Source: an uncultured Woeseiaceae bacterium
GTDB taxonomy: Bacteria > Pseudomonadota > Gammaproteobacteria > Steroidobacterales > Woeseiaceae
DNA length: 64,000 nt
Direction: 5' to 3'
NCBI GenBank assembly: GCA_945788625.1
Contig: CALZMQ010000008.1
Span: 45,210 to 109,209 of the forward strand
Position numbers and translations under genes: made by a program. Below the pieces are notes generated by a model that was not told the origin of the DNA, ran no database searches, and saw nothing but the letters and a program-made list of their open reading frames with translations. Positions 17,274 to 25,197 of the stretch are shown here, piece after piece; positions within the stretch are counted from its first letter, which is position 1; every line of letters starts with the position of its first letter.

Positions 17274-17588
17274 CGGCAATGATCCTGGTCCAGATCGTTC
17301 ATTGCGTCCTCGATCATTCGAGTACTCAGGTTGCGTAAGCGATGCAGTCGCAATACCGGCGACACGAGTTGCTGCAGCAGGAATCGCCACAGCGGGGGAT
17401 GTCGGACGGGGAGGTTGAAGCGCGCCGTGCGGCTCTCGCGCATACGAGTGCGATTGGTGCAATTGGTCGCCTGTCGAAGCTGCGTGTTCATGGTCCGTAC
17501 CTCCCCGTGGTTTGCATCTGTACTTGACTGTACGGTTTTCTTGTGTGTATAACAGATACAATATTTCGAAAATAAGACCTAAACAGTT
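17274..17588. other. Divergent intergenic region between EamA and MocR genes
   Basis: This 315-bp gap holds no gene that I can support. Its right-hand end carries a well-formed promoter with repeated sequences (described separately). The rest is GC-rich with no obvious structure, and would contain the leader and promoter of the leftward EamA gene. Confidence 0.5.
17518..17560 (+). promoter_or_regulatory. Sigma-70 promoter with MocR-type direct repeats
   Basis: TTGACT (17524-17529) and TATAAC (17548-17553) form a -35/-10 pair with an 18-bp spacer, placing the start of transcription about 30 bp before the mocR ATG. Two CTGTAC direct repeats begin exactly 10 bp apart (17518 and 17528) and overlap the -35 box. 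An inverted repeat TGTAT-N5-ATACA (17546-17560) overlaps the -10. Helix-phased direct repeats are typical operators of MocR regulators, so autoregulation and control of the divergent transporter are likely. Confidence 0.65.
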
Positions 17589-19055
17589 ATGCTCGGCATC
17601 GACAAGCAATGCGACACATTCCTGTATCGCCAGGTCATTGATCTCATTACGGAAAACATCACTGCGGGCACGCTGCTGCCGGGCGACCGGCTGCCGTCGT
17701 TACGCAAGATGAGCAAGACCGCCGGCGTCAGTATTCCGACTGTCCGCCAGGCTTATATCGAACTCGAACGGCAGCGGCGGGTTGAGTCGCGACCGCAATC
17801 GGGCTTTTACGTTCGCCACCGCGCAGCGAACGACATTGTCCTCCCGACGCGGACGGCGACAGCGGCGCCGGCACCTTTGCGCTGCCGCCCCTTGATGGAG
17901 CGCGTCTATGACGGCGTCAACCGACCGGACCTGGTGCCGCTGGGAATCGCAAATCCCTGCATGGCGAGACCGGCGGCGAAAACGCTGCACCGCACTATGA
18001 AGAGAATCATGGCGCGAGCCGAGGAACGCAGCCTCGGTTATGCGTCGACCCTCGGCGAGCCGTCGTTGCGGCGCCAGATCGCGTATCACTACCTGGACAC
18101 GGTTGGAGCACCGGTGGAGCCCGGACAGATCTGTATCACGAACGGCGGGCAGGAGGCATTGCTGCTGGCGACGATGGCGGTTGCTTCGCCCGGCGACGTC
18201 ATCGCGGTCGAGACGCCGACCTACCACGGCATGCTGGAGCTCATCGATAGCCTCGGAATGCTGGCGGTCGAAGTGGAAACCTGTCCGGAGGAGGGCGTCA
18301 CGCTGTCCGAGTTGCAACGAACGCTCGAAGACCACCCCGTGAAGGCCTGCATGTTTTCGACGACGCTGGGCAACCCGCTCGGTGTGACAATGCCGGACGA
18401 GCATCGTCGCGAGCTGGTCGAACTGCTGCAAAAGCACGACGTGGCTCTGATCGAAGATGACGTTTACGGTGACTTGCGTTTTGACGCTATCCGTCCCGTG
18501 CCGGCGCAATTCCTGGGCAGCAAGGCGCGGGTACTTACCTGTGGTTCGTTCTCCAAGACGGCCGCCCCGGGATATCGTATCGGCTGGGTCGTTTCGGACC
18601 ACCATATCGATGACATCGCGCGGCTCAAGCGCGCCATTTCCTGTTCGTCCGGGTTCCTGCAACAGCTGACGCTCGCCGACTTCCTGGCCTCGGGTGACTA
18701 CAGCCGCCACCTGAAGTCGCTCAGGCCCGTCTTGCGCCGCAATGCGGAGCGGATGAGCGCATTGGTCGCCGAGCACTTCCCCGCAGAGACGCGAACCTCC
18801 AGGCCGGTCGGCGGATCGGTGCTGTGGCTCGAATTGCCGCGTCAGCTGGACGCAGAGCGGCTATTCGACGACGCGATTGCGGCAGGCATAAGCATCGCAC
18901 CGGGACACATTTTTTCGCCGTGTGCGTGTTATACGAATTTCATACGCCTGAGTTTCGGTCACCCATGGCAGGCGAGCACCGAGAACGCGATACAGTGGCT
19001 GGGCGAGCGCGTCAGTCAATTGGCGGCCGGAACGAACCAGGACCGCGAACATTGA
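17589..19055 (+). CDS. MocR-family (GntR-aminotransferase) transcriptional regulator
   Basis: The 488-residue protein joins an N-terminal GntR winged helix (about 8-78: ITAGTLLPGDRLPSLRKMSK and VSIPTVRQAYIELER) to a fold-type I aminotransferase-like effector domain (about 110-480). The PLP-binding signature is intact: TNGGQEALLL, TTLGNPLG and GSFSKTAAPGYRIGW with the lysine at 323. MocR proteins sense a PLP-amino compound adduct and switch genes next to them. The divergent EamA transporter is therefore the probable target, with an amino acid or amine as the likely signal. ATG at 17589 follows a recognisable sigma-70 promoter. Confidence 0.94.
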   Translation: MLGIDKQCDTFLYRQVIDLITENITAGTLLPGDRLPSLRKMSKTAGVSIPTVRQAYIELERQRRVESRPQSGFYVRHRAANDIVLPTRTATAAPAPLRCRPLMERVYDGVNRPDLVPLGIANPCMARPAAKTLHRTMKRIMARAEERSLGYASTLGEPSLRRQIAYHYLDTVGAPVEPGQICITNGGQEALLLATMAVASPGDVIAVETPTYHGMLELIDSLGMLAVEVETCPEEGVTLSELQRTLEDHPVKACMFSTTLGNPLGVTMPDEHRRELVELLQKHDVALIEDDVYGDLRFDAIRPVPAQFLGSKARVLTCGSFSKTAAPGYRIGWVVSDHHIDDIARLKRAISCSSGFLQQLTLADFLASGDYSRHLKSLRPVLRRNAERMSALVAEHFPAETRTSRPVGGSVLWLELPRQLDAERLFDDAIAAGISIAPGHIFSPCACYTNFIRLSFGHPWQASTENAIQWLGERVSQLAAGTNQDREH

Positions 19056-19138
19056 CAACGGGGTCCGGAGATTCGGGTACTGGATGTACATGGCTGAAAT
19101 AACCGACTGCCCGACCGATCCCTTGAAGTCATCATGTT

Positions 19139-19486
19139 TCACCTGAATATTTTTCGGTACGCCAGCCCGAGTCCGACGAGCCCGAGTGCAAGCACGCTGC
19201 TGACACTGTTTAGCGGTGCCAAAGCGTCGGCAAGTCGGCGATCGTCTATATCGACCAGCGTCGACGGTAGGACCTGCGTCAGCAGCAGCACCGCATCCTG
19301 GAGCAACGTTGCCAGCACCCACACACCCGGCGCCAGCAACAGCCCGACAGAAATCCAGGCAATCATCCTCCTGCGACTCTGGCGGTCGACCTGCGACATT
19401 ACCGCGGACGTAAATTCCTTGCCTGGATAGTCCTCTTTGGCGAGCGCAAACAGCTCTTTCAGTTTGGGATCCAGATCGGTGCTCAT
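19139..19486 (-). CDS. Small two-helix membrane protein, putative anti-sigma partner
   Basis: A 115-residue protein with a hydrophilic helical N-terminus (DLDPKLKELFALAKEDYPGKEF) and two membrane helices (about 41-63 and 93-111). It has no zinc-finger HxxxCxxC motif. Its start overlaps the end of the ECF sigma gene by 4 bp (ATGA), with GGAGGAG upstream, so the two are translationally coupled. Position and topology suggest an anti-sigma factor or membrane tether for that sigma factor; no family motif confirms it. Confidence 0.8.
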   Translation of the reverse strand: MSTDLDPKLKELFALAKEDYPGKEFTSAVMSQVDRQSRRRMIAWISVGLLLAPGVWVLATLLQDAVLLLTQVLPSTLVDIDDRRLADALAPLNSVSSVLALGLVGLGLAYRKIFR

Positions 19487-20052
19487 GATGACTCCTCCGC
19501 GCTCACGGTAGCCGTGTAAGCTGACAGCAGTCCCTGCAGGCGTTTCGTACCGCGACGAATATGAGACTTTACCGTGCCCGGCGCCAGGCCTGTCACGGCC
19601 GAGATCTCCGCATGCGTCATGCCCTCGTGATACGACAATACGATGCAGAGTCGCACATGTTCCTTGAGAGCCGACAATGCCCGGTCGAGATCCATGGCCA
19701 CCCCGGTTGCATCCTGTTGAGCCAGCGTGATTTCCTGTGGCTCCGTGGCATTCCTCAACGGGTCGTTCTTGCGCAGGTGTTGCAGCCAGATGTTGATGGC
19801 TACTCGTTTTAGCCAGGAGCCGAACCGGCTGGGCCGCTCCAGGCGATGGATAGTCCGCCAGGCCTGCATAAAGACCTGTTGCGCCAGATCGTCGGCCAGC
19901 GCCATGTCACCTGAGCAGCGCCGCATCAGGTTGCGTATCCATGCCTGGCGTCGCCGTACCAACTCAGCGAACGCACGCCGATCGCCCGTACGTGCCATGC
20001 CGACAAGCAGAGTCTCCGGGCTCTTCGAATAGTGGCCTTGTTTGAGGGGCAA
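19483..20052 (-). CDS. ECF-type RNA polymerase sigma factor
   Basis: This 189-residue protein has sigma-70 region 2 (about 25-95: RRAFAELVRRRQAWIRNL, DDLAQQVFMQAWRTI, FGSWLKRVAIN) and region 4 (about 125-180: LSALKEHVRLCIVLSYHEG, HAEISAVTGLAPGTVKSHIRRG), separated by a short linker. Extracytoplasmic-function sigma factors redirect polymerase in response to envelope or stress signals. It lies in a three-gene operon, 17 bp after a DUF6249-like membrane gene and overlapping a small membrane gene. The start is probably TTG at 20052; the ATG at 19998 is an alternative that would still keep region 2. Confidence 0.93.
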   Translation of the reverse strand: MPLKQGHYSKSPETLLVGMARTGDRRAFAELVRRRQAWIRNLMRRCSGDMALADDLAQQVFMQAWRTIHRLERPSRFGSWLKRVAINIWLQHLRKNDPLRNATEPQEITLAQQDATGVAMDLDRALSALKEHVRLCIVLSYHEGMTHAEISAVTGLAPGTVKSHIRRGTKRLQGLLSAYTATVSAEESS

Positions 20053-20069
20053 GACGGCTCTGCCATCTA

Positions 20070-20474
20070 TTACTGAAACGTTGCGGTATCGTCGTCACGT
20101 CTTGCGCGTTCGGCGGCCTTTGCCGCCACCAGTAATCCTATGCCGACGAAAGCGACCAGTACGGAGACGCCCATCATCGGATACAGCCACGGCGGGGAAA
20201 GCAGGCTGACGAACCAGCCCAAGATTGCGAGCCCCGGCGCGACAAATATCACAATCAGCCCCGCGATCCGAAGATCACGATCCGGCTGCCGATCACCCCG
20301 AAGGATCTTGTCCACGAGCGCCTGATCGATTTTCTGGCCGCTTTCGATAATGCGGCGCATGGTCTCGTGCTGCGCCTCACGCTCGCGAATGCTGTACCAG
20401 ATACCGGCAACGACGACCGCCGCGATAAAACCCCAGAAAGCCAGTGCTCCGAGTCCCGCGCCCAAGTTGTTCAT
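20070..20474 (-). CDS. DUF6249-like membrane protein
   Basis: A 134-residue protein with helices at about 7-27, 69-91 and 95-116. The conserved cytoplasmic segment between helices 1 and 2 (HETMRRIIESGQKIDQALVDKIL) is what I associate with DUF6249 proteins, which are often encoded next to ECF sigma factors. The tail is charged (ARRDDDTATFQ). The start ATG at 20474 has AAGGAG six bases upstream. It is first in the operon with the sigma factor, so it may belong to the signal-sensing apparatus. The function is unknown. Confidence 0.85.
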   Translation of the reverse strand: MNNLGAGLGALAFWGFIAAVVVAGIWYSIREREAQHETMRRIIESGQKIDQALVDKILRGDRQPDRDLRIAGLIVIFVAPGLAILGWFVSLLSPPWLYPMMGVSVLVAFVGIGLLVAAKAAERARRDDDTATFQ

Positions 20475-20500
20475 CCTTTGCTCCTTTAATTAGAAGGACT

Positions 20501-20518
20501 TGCATCAATAGAGATGCA
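20501..20518. repeat. Inverted repeat upstream of the sigma operon
   Basis: TGCATC (20501-20506) and GATGCA (20513-20518) are perfect arms around AATAGA, 27-44 bp ahead of the DUF6249 start codon. It could be an operator or a small leader hairpin. No partner repeat was found nearby. Confidence 0.4.
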
Positions 20519-20641
20519 GTCTCGAACGCTGTGGATGCACACGTATCGATAATACGCCTCGATTTCGTGGCGCAATAGCACGGTTCCGCGCAAAAAGAGG
20601 GTGTCGAAGCTGGCCAGCCTCGGCGCGAGGCCCGGCAAGGA

Positions 20642-21049
20642 TCAGAGAAACAGGGCGTCGGCGGCGAGCCAGACCGTGTAGCAGGCGGCCACCAGGGTAA
20701 TCAAGGCGGAGCCACCTGCGCCGATTGCACGGCCTTTGTGTGCCATGTTGTCGTGCCGGAGCCCGATGGCATGCGCGACTCTCGACACGATCAGTAGAGC
20801 GCCGGCGACATAAAGAAACATCACGGAGCCACTGTTGATTTCGATCAGTGCCATCAATATGAGAACCATCGGCACGTATTCGAGGAAGTTCTGGTGCACG
20901 CGTACGCGCTGGGCCAGCTCCATGTTGACCGGGTCGCCGTATAGAATCGAGGCACCTGATTTGCCGCGGAAACTGCCGGCGCGAAAGCTCAAGACAAGGG
21001 CGAATACGGCAAGCAGTCCGGCATATAGGGCGGTTACGGGTAGATGCAT
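20642..21049 (-). CDS. MAPEG-family membrane protein
   Basis: A 135-residue protein with four membrane helices and the MAPEG signatures RVRVHQNFLEYVPMVLILM (helix 2) and SRVAHAIGLRHD (helix 3). MAPEG proteins include microsomal glutathione transferases and their bacterial relatives such as YecN. The conserved Arg/His/Asn/Glu of the second helix are present, so glutathione-dependent activity on hydrophobic compounds is possible. The ATG at 21049 has GGAGGG upstream; the longer frame to 21199 has no support. It appears monocistronic. Confidence 0.9.
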   Translation of the reverse strand: MHLPVTALYAGLLAVFALVLSFRAGSFRGKSGASILYGDPVNMELAQRVRVHQNFLEYVPMVLILMALIEINSGSVMFLYVAGALLIVSRVAHAIGLRHDNMAHKGRAIGAGGSALITLVAACYTVWLAADALFL

Positions 21050-21146
21050 GGGATGACCCTCCAGCGCAGGATTTCGGGTCACAGTGTAGTCGATTCCGGG
21101 CCAGACCACAGGCTGCGCGAACTCCGCGGCGCGTTGGGCCGGGTGA

Positions 21147-21515
21147 CTAAACTGTCTGCCGTCGTTCGTACTGTGCGTCTTCGGAGCCGAAGTCCTCAAT
21201 CGTTAGCTGTTCGCCGAATCGAACGTCACTCCCGGCCAGTTTGCCGATTTTGGCCTCGCGGATACGAAGCTCCGATCGCAGGCTGCGGATTATCCACTCG
21301 GTTTCCTGGTGCTCGCCCATCAATCGCGCGTGCGTGGCCGACAAATTGAGAGCCGCGCGGTGAGCGGCGTCCCTCTGTTGCTCGGCGCGATTCAGTCGAT
21401 CGGTCAGCTGTTCGATGACGGCGCGTTCGCGCCGCTCAACCAGGTAACGGTGCGTGAACCAGCCAAGTGTGAATGCGGCGACTGTCGCAATTGCCAAATA
21501 CGATTCCATTTCCAT
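21147..21515 (-). CDS. Hypothetical membrane-anchored coiled-coil protein
   Basis: The product is about 122 residues. It has one N-terminal membrane helix (MEMESYLAIATVAAFTLGWF) and then an almost entirely helical, charged region (about 25-95: RRERAVIEQLTDRLNRAEQQ and following), which looks like a coiled coil. No enzymatic motif is visible. The layout resembles small cell-division or stalk-like tethers, but no family is recognised. The start is uncertain: ATG codons at 21515 and 21509 precede the helix; a TTG at 21584 would add 23 residues. Confidence 0.65.
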   Translation of the reverse strand: MEMESYLAIATVAAFTLGWFTHRYLVERRERAVIEQLTDRLNRAEQQRDAAHRAALNLSATHARLMGEHQETEWIIRSLRSELRIREAKIGKLAGSDVRFGEQLTIEDFGSEDAQYERRQTV

Positions 21516-21603
21516 GCCGGCATTGTCGCCGACAAACTCGATGGATACGCCGTTTGTGACATTTATTGACAATCGAATACGCAATACCTCATTTCATTGT
21601 CAA

Positions 21604-23229
21604 TCACTGGCCGGCAGCAAGAGCGGCTTTCTGCTCAGCCACCATTGCTGCGACATCCTCCAGCAATTGCTTCGCGTCATACACGATGCCGTCCTTGATG
21701 GTGTACTTCACACCGCCTACGCGCTCCGGCTTGCCCGTGTCGTCGTTCAGGCGAACGGCGCCGGTGCCGTAGAGCACCTTGAAATTCGCGAGCGGGTTTT
21801 CCTCGACGATAACGAGGTCCGCCAGCAGGCCCGGTCGCACCACACCGAAGCGAATGTCCTTGCCCTTGGGTTCAAACAACGCCTCGGCACCGTACATCGT
21901 GGCCGAGCGAATCGCTTCCAGCGGATGGAAGCCGGCCTCCTGCAGCATTTCGAGTTCGGTGATCGTGCCGAAACCGTATAGCTGGTAGATGAATCCGGAA
22001 TCGGAACCGACGGTTACGCGACCGCCCATGTTCTTGTAGTCATTCACGAACTGCATCCAGACGCGATAAAAATTTCGCCACGCGATCTCGTCTGCGGTTG
22101 TCCAGTCGAACCAGTATGCGCCATGACTTTCGCGACTGGGCGTATAAAAATTCCACTGCGTAGGCAGCGTGTACCTGTCATGCCAGTCCGCGTTTCGCGC
22201 ACTCATCACGTTACGCCCCGCCGAGTAGATCGAGAACGTCGGGTCGAGCGTCAGGCCCAGGTCCCTGAACTCGCGCAACAAAGCATTCCATTTCTCCGAA
22301 CCGCGGCCGGCGACGAGCCGCCACTGCCTCGCAACCTGGCCGAAACGATGCTGCTCGTTGTTGTAATTCATGTCGCTGGGCCACGGTTGCACGTCGTGAT
22401 CCTCGTACATGGCCTCGAACAGCCCGTAATAGTGAGTCAACGTGCCCAGCCCCAGGCGGGCGGCATCGAGGGCGTTCATTTGCGCGACCCCCATCTGGCC
22501 GAGATGCGCTACTGAACCGAGGCCCTGTTTATTCGCCTCGTCGAGCGCAGCCTTCATGATCGCCGGGCGGTGCGCGCCCAGTTTCAGGCCATCCACGCCG
22601 GCTTTCGCGGCATATCGCACCCAGCCTCTCGCCTGCTCAGGTGTCAGGATCTTCGTGTCCTTGTAGCGCTCCCCCGAACCCAGGGTGTGATAGGAGAAAA
22701 TTCTCGGCGCGACGATTTCGTTACTCTCACTGCGCTGTTTTTCGCTCAGTGAGAACGCCAACGTTCCACTCGGCACGCCGCGTACCGTCGTGATGCCGTG
22801 CGCAAGCCATAGTTTGTACGAGTACTCGGCTTGTGGTGCTTTCGTCGCGCCGCCGGTGTGAGTGTGCATGTCCACGATGCCGGGCATTACGTAGGCGCCG
22901 TGCGCATCGATTTCCTCGGTAGCGTCTTTGGGCCGCTTGTCATCGTCAATGCTCAGCCCCGGATAGCCGACCGATACGACATCGGCAATACGATTTCCCT
23001 CGACGACAATGTCGACGGGGCCGATAGGTGGCGCGCCGGTGCCGTCGATCAAAGTGGCGCCGCGAATTATCAGCCTTGCATGCGGTCCGGTTCCGTCGCT
23101 CGGCTGGCGATCCGGTGCGGGGATCATTGCGGGCTCATCTTCCTGTGCAAACCCTGTCGGCATCATCGGCAGAGTGCCGACGAGGACCAGCAGGCAGGAT
23201 GTTGCGCGCCAGTGCTCTCTTGGTGTCAT
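21604..23229 (-). CDS. Secreted metal-dependent amidohydrolase
   Basis: A 541-residue member of the amidohydrolase (urease/dihydroorotase-like) superfamily. A signal peptide (about 1-28, ending PTGFAQ) is followed by a beta-sandwich (LIIRGATLIDGTGAPP...VDIVVEGNRIADV), then the barrel with GIVDMHTHTGG (HxH metal ligands), VDGLKLGAHRP (lysine region), AHLGQMG, GTLTHYYG and VTVGSDSGF (Asp ligand). The C-terminal segment GVVRPGLLADLVIVEENPL is typical. The start ATG at 23229 has GGGGAA upstream. It is last in an operon with threonine aldolase and AlaX. Imidazolonepropionase-like or prolidase-like secreted members hydrolyse cyclic amides or dipeptides; the substrate here is unknown. Confidence 0.9.
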   Translation of the reverse strand: MTPREHWRATSCLLVLVGTLPMMPTGFAQEDEPAMIPAPDRQPSDGTGPHARLIIRGATLIDGTGAPPIGPVDIVVEGNRIADVVSVGYPGLSIDDDKRPKDATEEIDAHGAYVMPGIVDMHTHTGGATKAPQAEYSYKLWLAHGITTVRGVPSGTLAFSLSEKQRSESNEIVAPRIFSYHTLGSGERYKDTKILTPEQARGWVRYAAKAGVDGLKLGAHRPAIMKAALDEANKQGLGSVAHLGQMGVAQMNALDAARLGLGTLTHYYGLFEAMYEDHDVQPWPSDMNYNNEQHRFGQVARQWRLVAGRGSEKWNALLREFRDLGLTLDPTFSIYSAGRNVMSARNADWHDRYTLPTQWNFYTPSRESHGAYWFDWTTADEIAWRNFYRVWMQFVNDYKNMGGRVTVGSDSGFIYQLYGFGTITELEMLQEAGFHPLEAIRSATMYGAEALFEPKGKDIRFGVVRPGLLADLVIVEENPLANFKVLYGTGAVRLNDDTGKPERVGGVKYTIKDGIVYDAKQLLEDVAAMVAEQKAALAAGQ

Positions 23230-23260
23230 CCTGAATTCCCCGTGTTGTTGTGTCGCTCTT

Positions 23261-23986
23261 TTATTCCGGCGGTGTGTCAAACCCGATGTAGACGCGGCGA
23301 TTCCGCTTGCCCTTGTTTTCGATTTTCCTGACCACGAGAGGCGGGATCTCGCCGGTATTGTTGACGTGCGTACCGCCGCACGGCTGGTAATCGACATCCT
23401 CCACCCTGACCATGCGGATGTCGCCGTAACCACGAGGCGGTTGCACCGACATCGTGCGTACGAGTTCCGGTCGTTGGTCCAGCTCGGCTTCGGTAATGGT
23501 ACCGAACGTCACTGCATGGGCCTCACCGATGAGTTCCCGCAGGCCATTGGTGAGGCTTTCCTTGTCGATCTCGTGGTCGCCGAGGTCGAAGTCCAGGCGG
23601 CTCTTTTCCGCGCCGACGGCGCCGCCCGTGACGGGTACCGGTATCAGGGAGCCCAGCAGATGCATGCCGGTATGCATGCACATGTGCCTGAATCGCCTCT
23701 CCCAGTCCAGCGACGTGTCAACGGTATCACCGGCGGCGAGACCGTGATCGGGCGTTTCCAGCTGGTGCTTTATCTGCTCCATCGATTCACCCTTGCGCGT
23801 TTCGACGACACGGAATGAACGTCCGTCCTTGTCGGTGAAGACGCCGGTGTCGCCCGGCTGACCACCCCCGAGCGGGTAAAAAATCGTCCGATCCAGTTGC
23901 ACCCACTCGCCGTCCACACTCGTCACGGTCGCTCGCAGCTCTTTCTGGTAGGCGTCTTCGTAATACACTTTTTGAACGGTTTGCAT
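23261..23986 (-). CDS. AlaX-type alanyl-tRNA editing protein
   Basis: A 241-residue stand-alone homologue of the AlaRS editing domain, which hydrolyses mischarged Ser-tRNA-Ala or Gly-tRNA-Ala in trans. Seen: RTIFYPLGGGQPGDTG at the N-terminal beta domain, HMCMHTGMHLL with the HxxxH zinc ligands, and DVDYQPCGGTHVNNTGEI with the Cys and His ligands. The length fits AlaX-M type enzymes. The ATG at 23986 has AGGAA eight bases before it and lies only 4 bp after the threonine aldolase stop. Coupling to an enzyme that makes glycine fits a role in preventing glycine misincorporation, although that link is inferred. Confidence 0.93.
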   Translation of the reverse strand: MQTVQKVYYEDAYQKELRATVTSVDGEWVQLDRTIFYPLGGGQPGDTGVFTDKDGRSFRVVETRKGESMEQIKHQLETPDHGLAAGDTVDTSLDWERRFRHMCMHTGMHLLGSLIPVPVTGGAVGAEKSRLDFDLGDHEIDKESLTNGLRELIGEAHAVTFGTITEAELDQRPELVRTMSVQPPRGYGDIRMVRVEDVDYQPCGGTHVNNTGEIPPLVVRKIENKGKRNRRVYIGFDTPPE

Positions 23987-23990
23987 TGCG

Positions 23991-25007
23991 TTATTCCTGT
24001 TTGCAGACATCGTTGAACATCTCGATAACTCTGTCGATGTCGTCGGCGTCGACGTCCATATGGGTTACGAGGCGCATCGGTCGCTCGTCGAACAGGAGAA
24101 TGTCCCGTTCCTGCGCCACCGCGAATAGCCGTTCGTACGCCGGCGGCGATACATCGAGGAAGACCATGTTGGTCTCGACCTCATTGTGTATCACGACACC
24201 GGGCAAGCCCATCAGGCCGTCGCTTAGCCGCCGCGCGTTGGCATGGTCATCAGCCAGGCGATCGACATTGTTCTCGAGAGCATACAATCCTGCGGCGGCC
24301 ATCATGCCCGCCTGCCGGGTGCCGCCGCCGAGCATTTTGCGCCAACGCCTTGCGTCGCGTATAAGCTCTTCACTGCCACAGAGCATGGAGCCGACGGGCG
24401 CACCGAGACCTTTCGACAGGCAGAACGATACCGTTTCGAACGGTGCCGCCAGGGTTGCCACGGACTGGCCGGTTCGAATGGCCGCATTGAAGAGGCGCGC
24501 GCCGTCCAGGTGCATCAGTAACGCGTTTGCATCACAGATCGTGCGTACCTCCGCGGCGTAGCCCTCGGGCAGACAGGCACCGGAAAACGTATTCTCCAGG
24601 CAAACGAGTCGCGTACGGGCGTAATGGAAGTCGTGGCGTTTTATCGCCGCCTGTAATGCGTCGAGAGGGATGACGCCGTGGTCGGTCGTATCCAGCGGCT
24701 GCGGCTGTACCGCGCCCAATACAGCGGCGCCGCCTGCTTCATCGTGGTAGGTGTGGGATTTCTGGCCCGCAATGTATTCATCGCCGCGCTGGCAATGACA
24801 CAGAACCGCGATCAGGTTGGCCTGCGTGCCGCTGGAACAGAACAGGGCGGCCTGTTTGCCGAGGCGCTCGGCCGAGTAGCTCTCCAGCGCGATTACCGTG
24901 GGGTCGTCGCCATGGACATCGTCGCCGACTTCGGCATGGGCGATCGCATCGCGCATGCCGTCGCCGGGTCGCGTTACCGTATCACTGCGCAAATCGACAA
25001 TCTTCAT
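23991..25007 (-). CDS. ltaE: Low-specificity L-threonine aldolase
   Basis: A 338-residue PLP enzyme that cleaves L-threonine or L-allo-threonine to glycine and acetaldehyde. Signature segments: MKIVDLRSDTVTRPGDGMR at the N-terminus, GDDVHGDDPTV, CSSGTQANLIA, SHTYHDEAGG, ENTFSGACLP, HLDGARLFNA and FCLSKGLGAPVGS with the Schiff-base lysine, then MLGGGTRQAGMMAAAG. The length is normal. It is the first gene of an operon with alaX and a secreted amidohydrolase. The supply of glycine and acetaldehyde from threonine is well established for the family. Confidence 0.95.
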   Translation of the reverse strand: MKIVDLRSDTVTRPGDGMRDAIAHAEVGDDVHGDDPTVIALESYSAERLGKQAALFCSSGTQANLIAVLCHCQRGDEYIAGQKSHTYHDEAGGAAVLGAVQPQPLDTTDHGVIPLDALQAAIKRHDFHYARTRLVCLENTFSGACLPEGYAAEVRTICDANALLMHLDGARLFNAAIRTGQSVATLAAPFETVSFCLSKGLGAPVGSMLCGSEELIRDARRWRKMLGGGTRQAGMMAAAGLYALENNVDRLADDHANARRLSDGLMGLPGVVIHNEVETNMVFLDVSPPAYERLFAVAQERDILLFDERPMRLVTHMDVDADDIDRVIEMFNDVCKQE

Positions 25008-25197
25008 GCGTGCCTGTTCTCAACCGTATGCCTGCAGCGCCCGGGAAAACACAGCGGCAAATCCATGCTTCAAGTGTAACCAGTTATCGTTGTGAAAGGC
25101 ATTGGCAGGTCGTGGCAAAGGCACCGGATTAGCTTGGCAAGGTTGCGGGAATCGGCGAACATACGAGGACAAACCGCGAGCAATTGAGGTCCTTACG

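Noticed and set aside
20642..21199. Longer start for the MAPEG protein
   Set aside because: The additional 50 residues are polar and lack a ribosome-binding site. ATG 21049 has GGAGGG and starts at the first helix.
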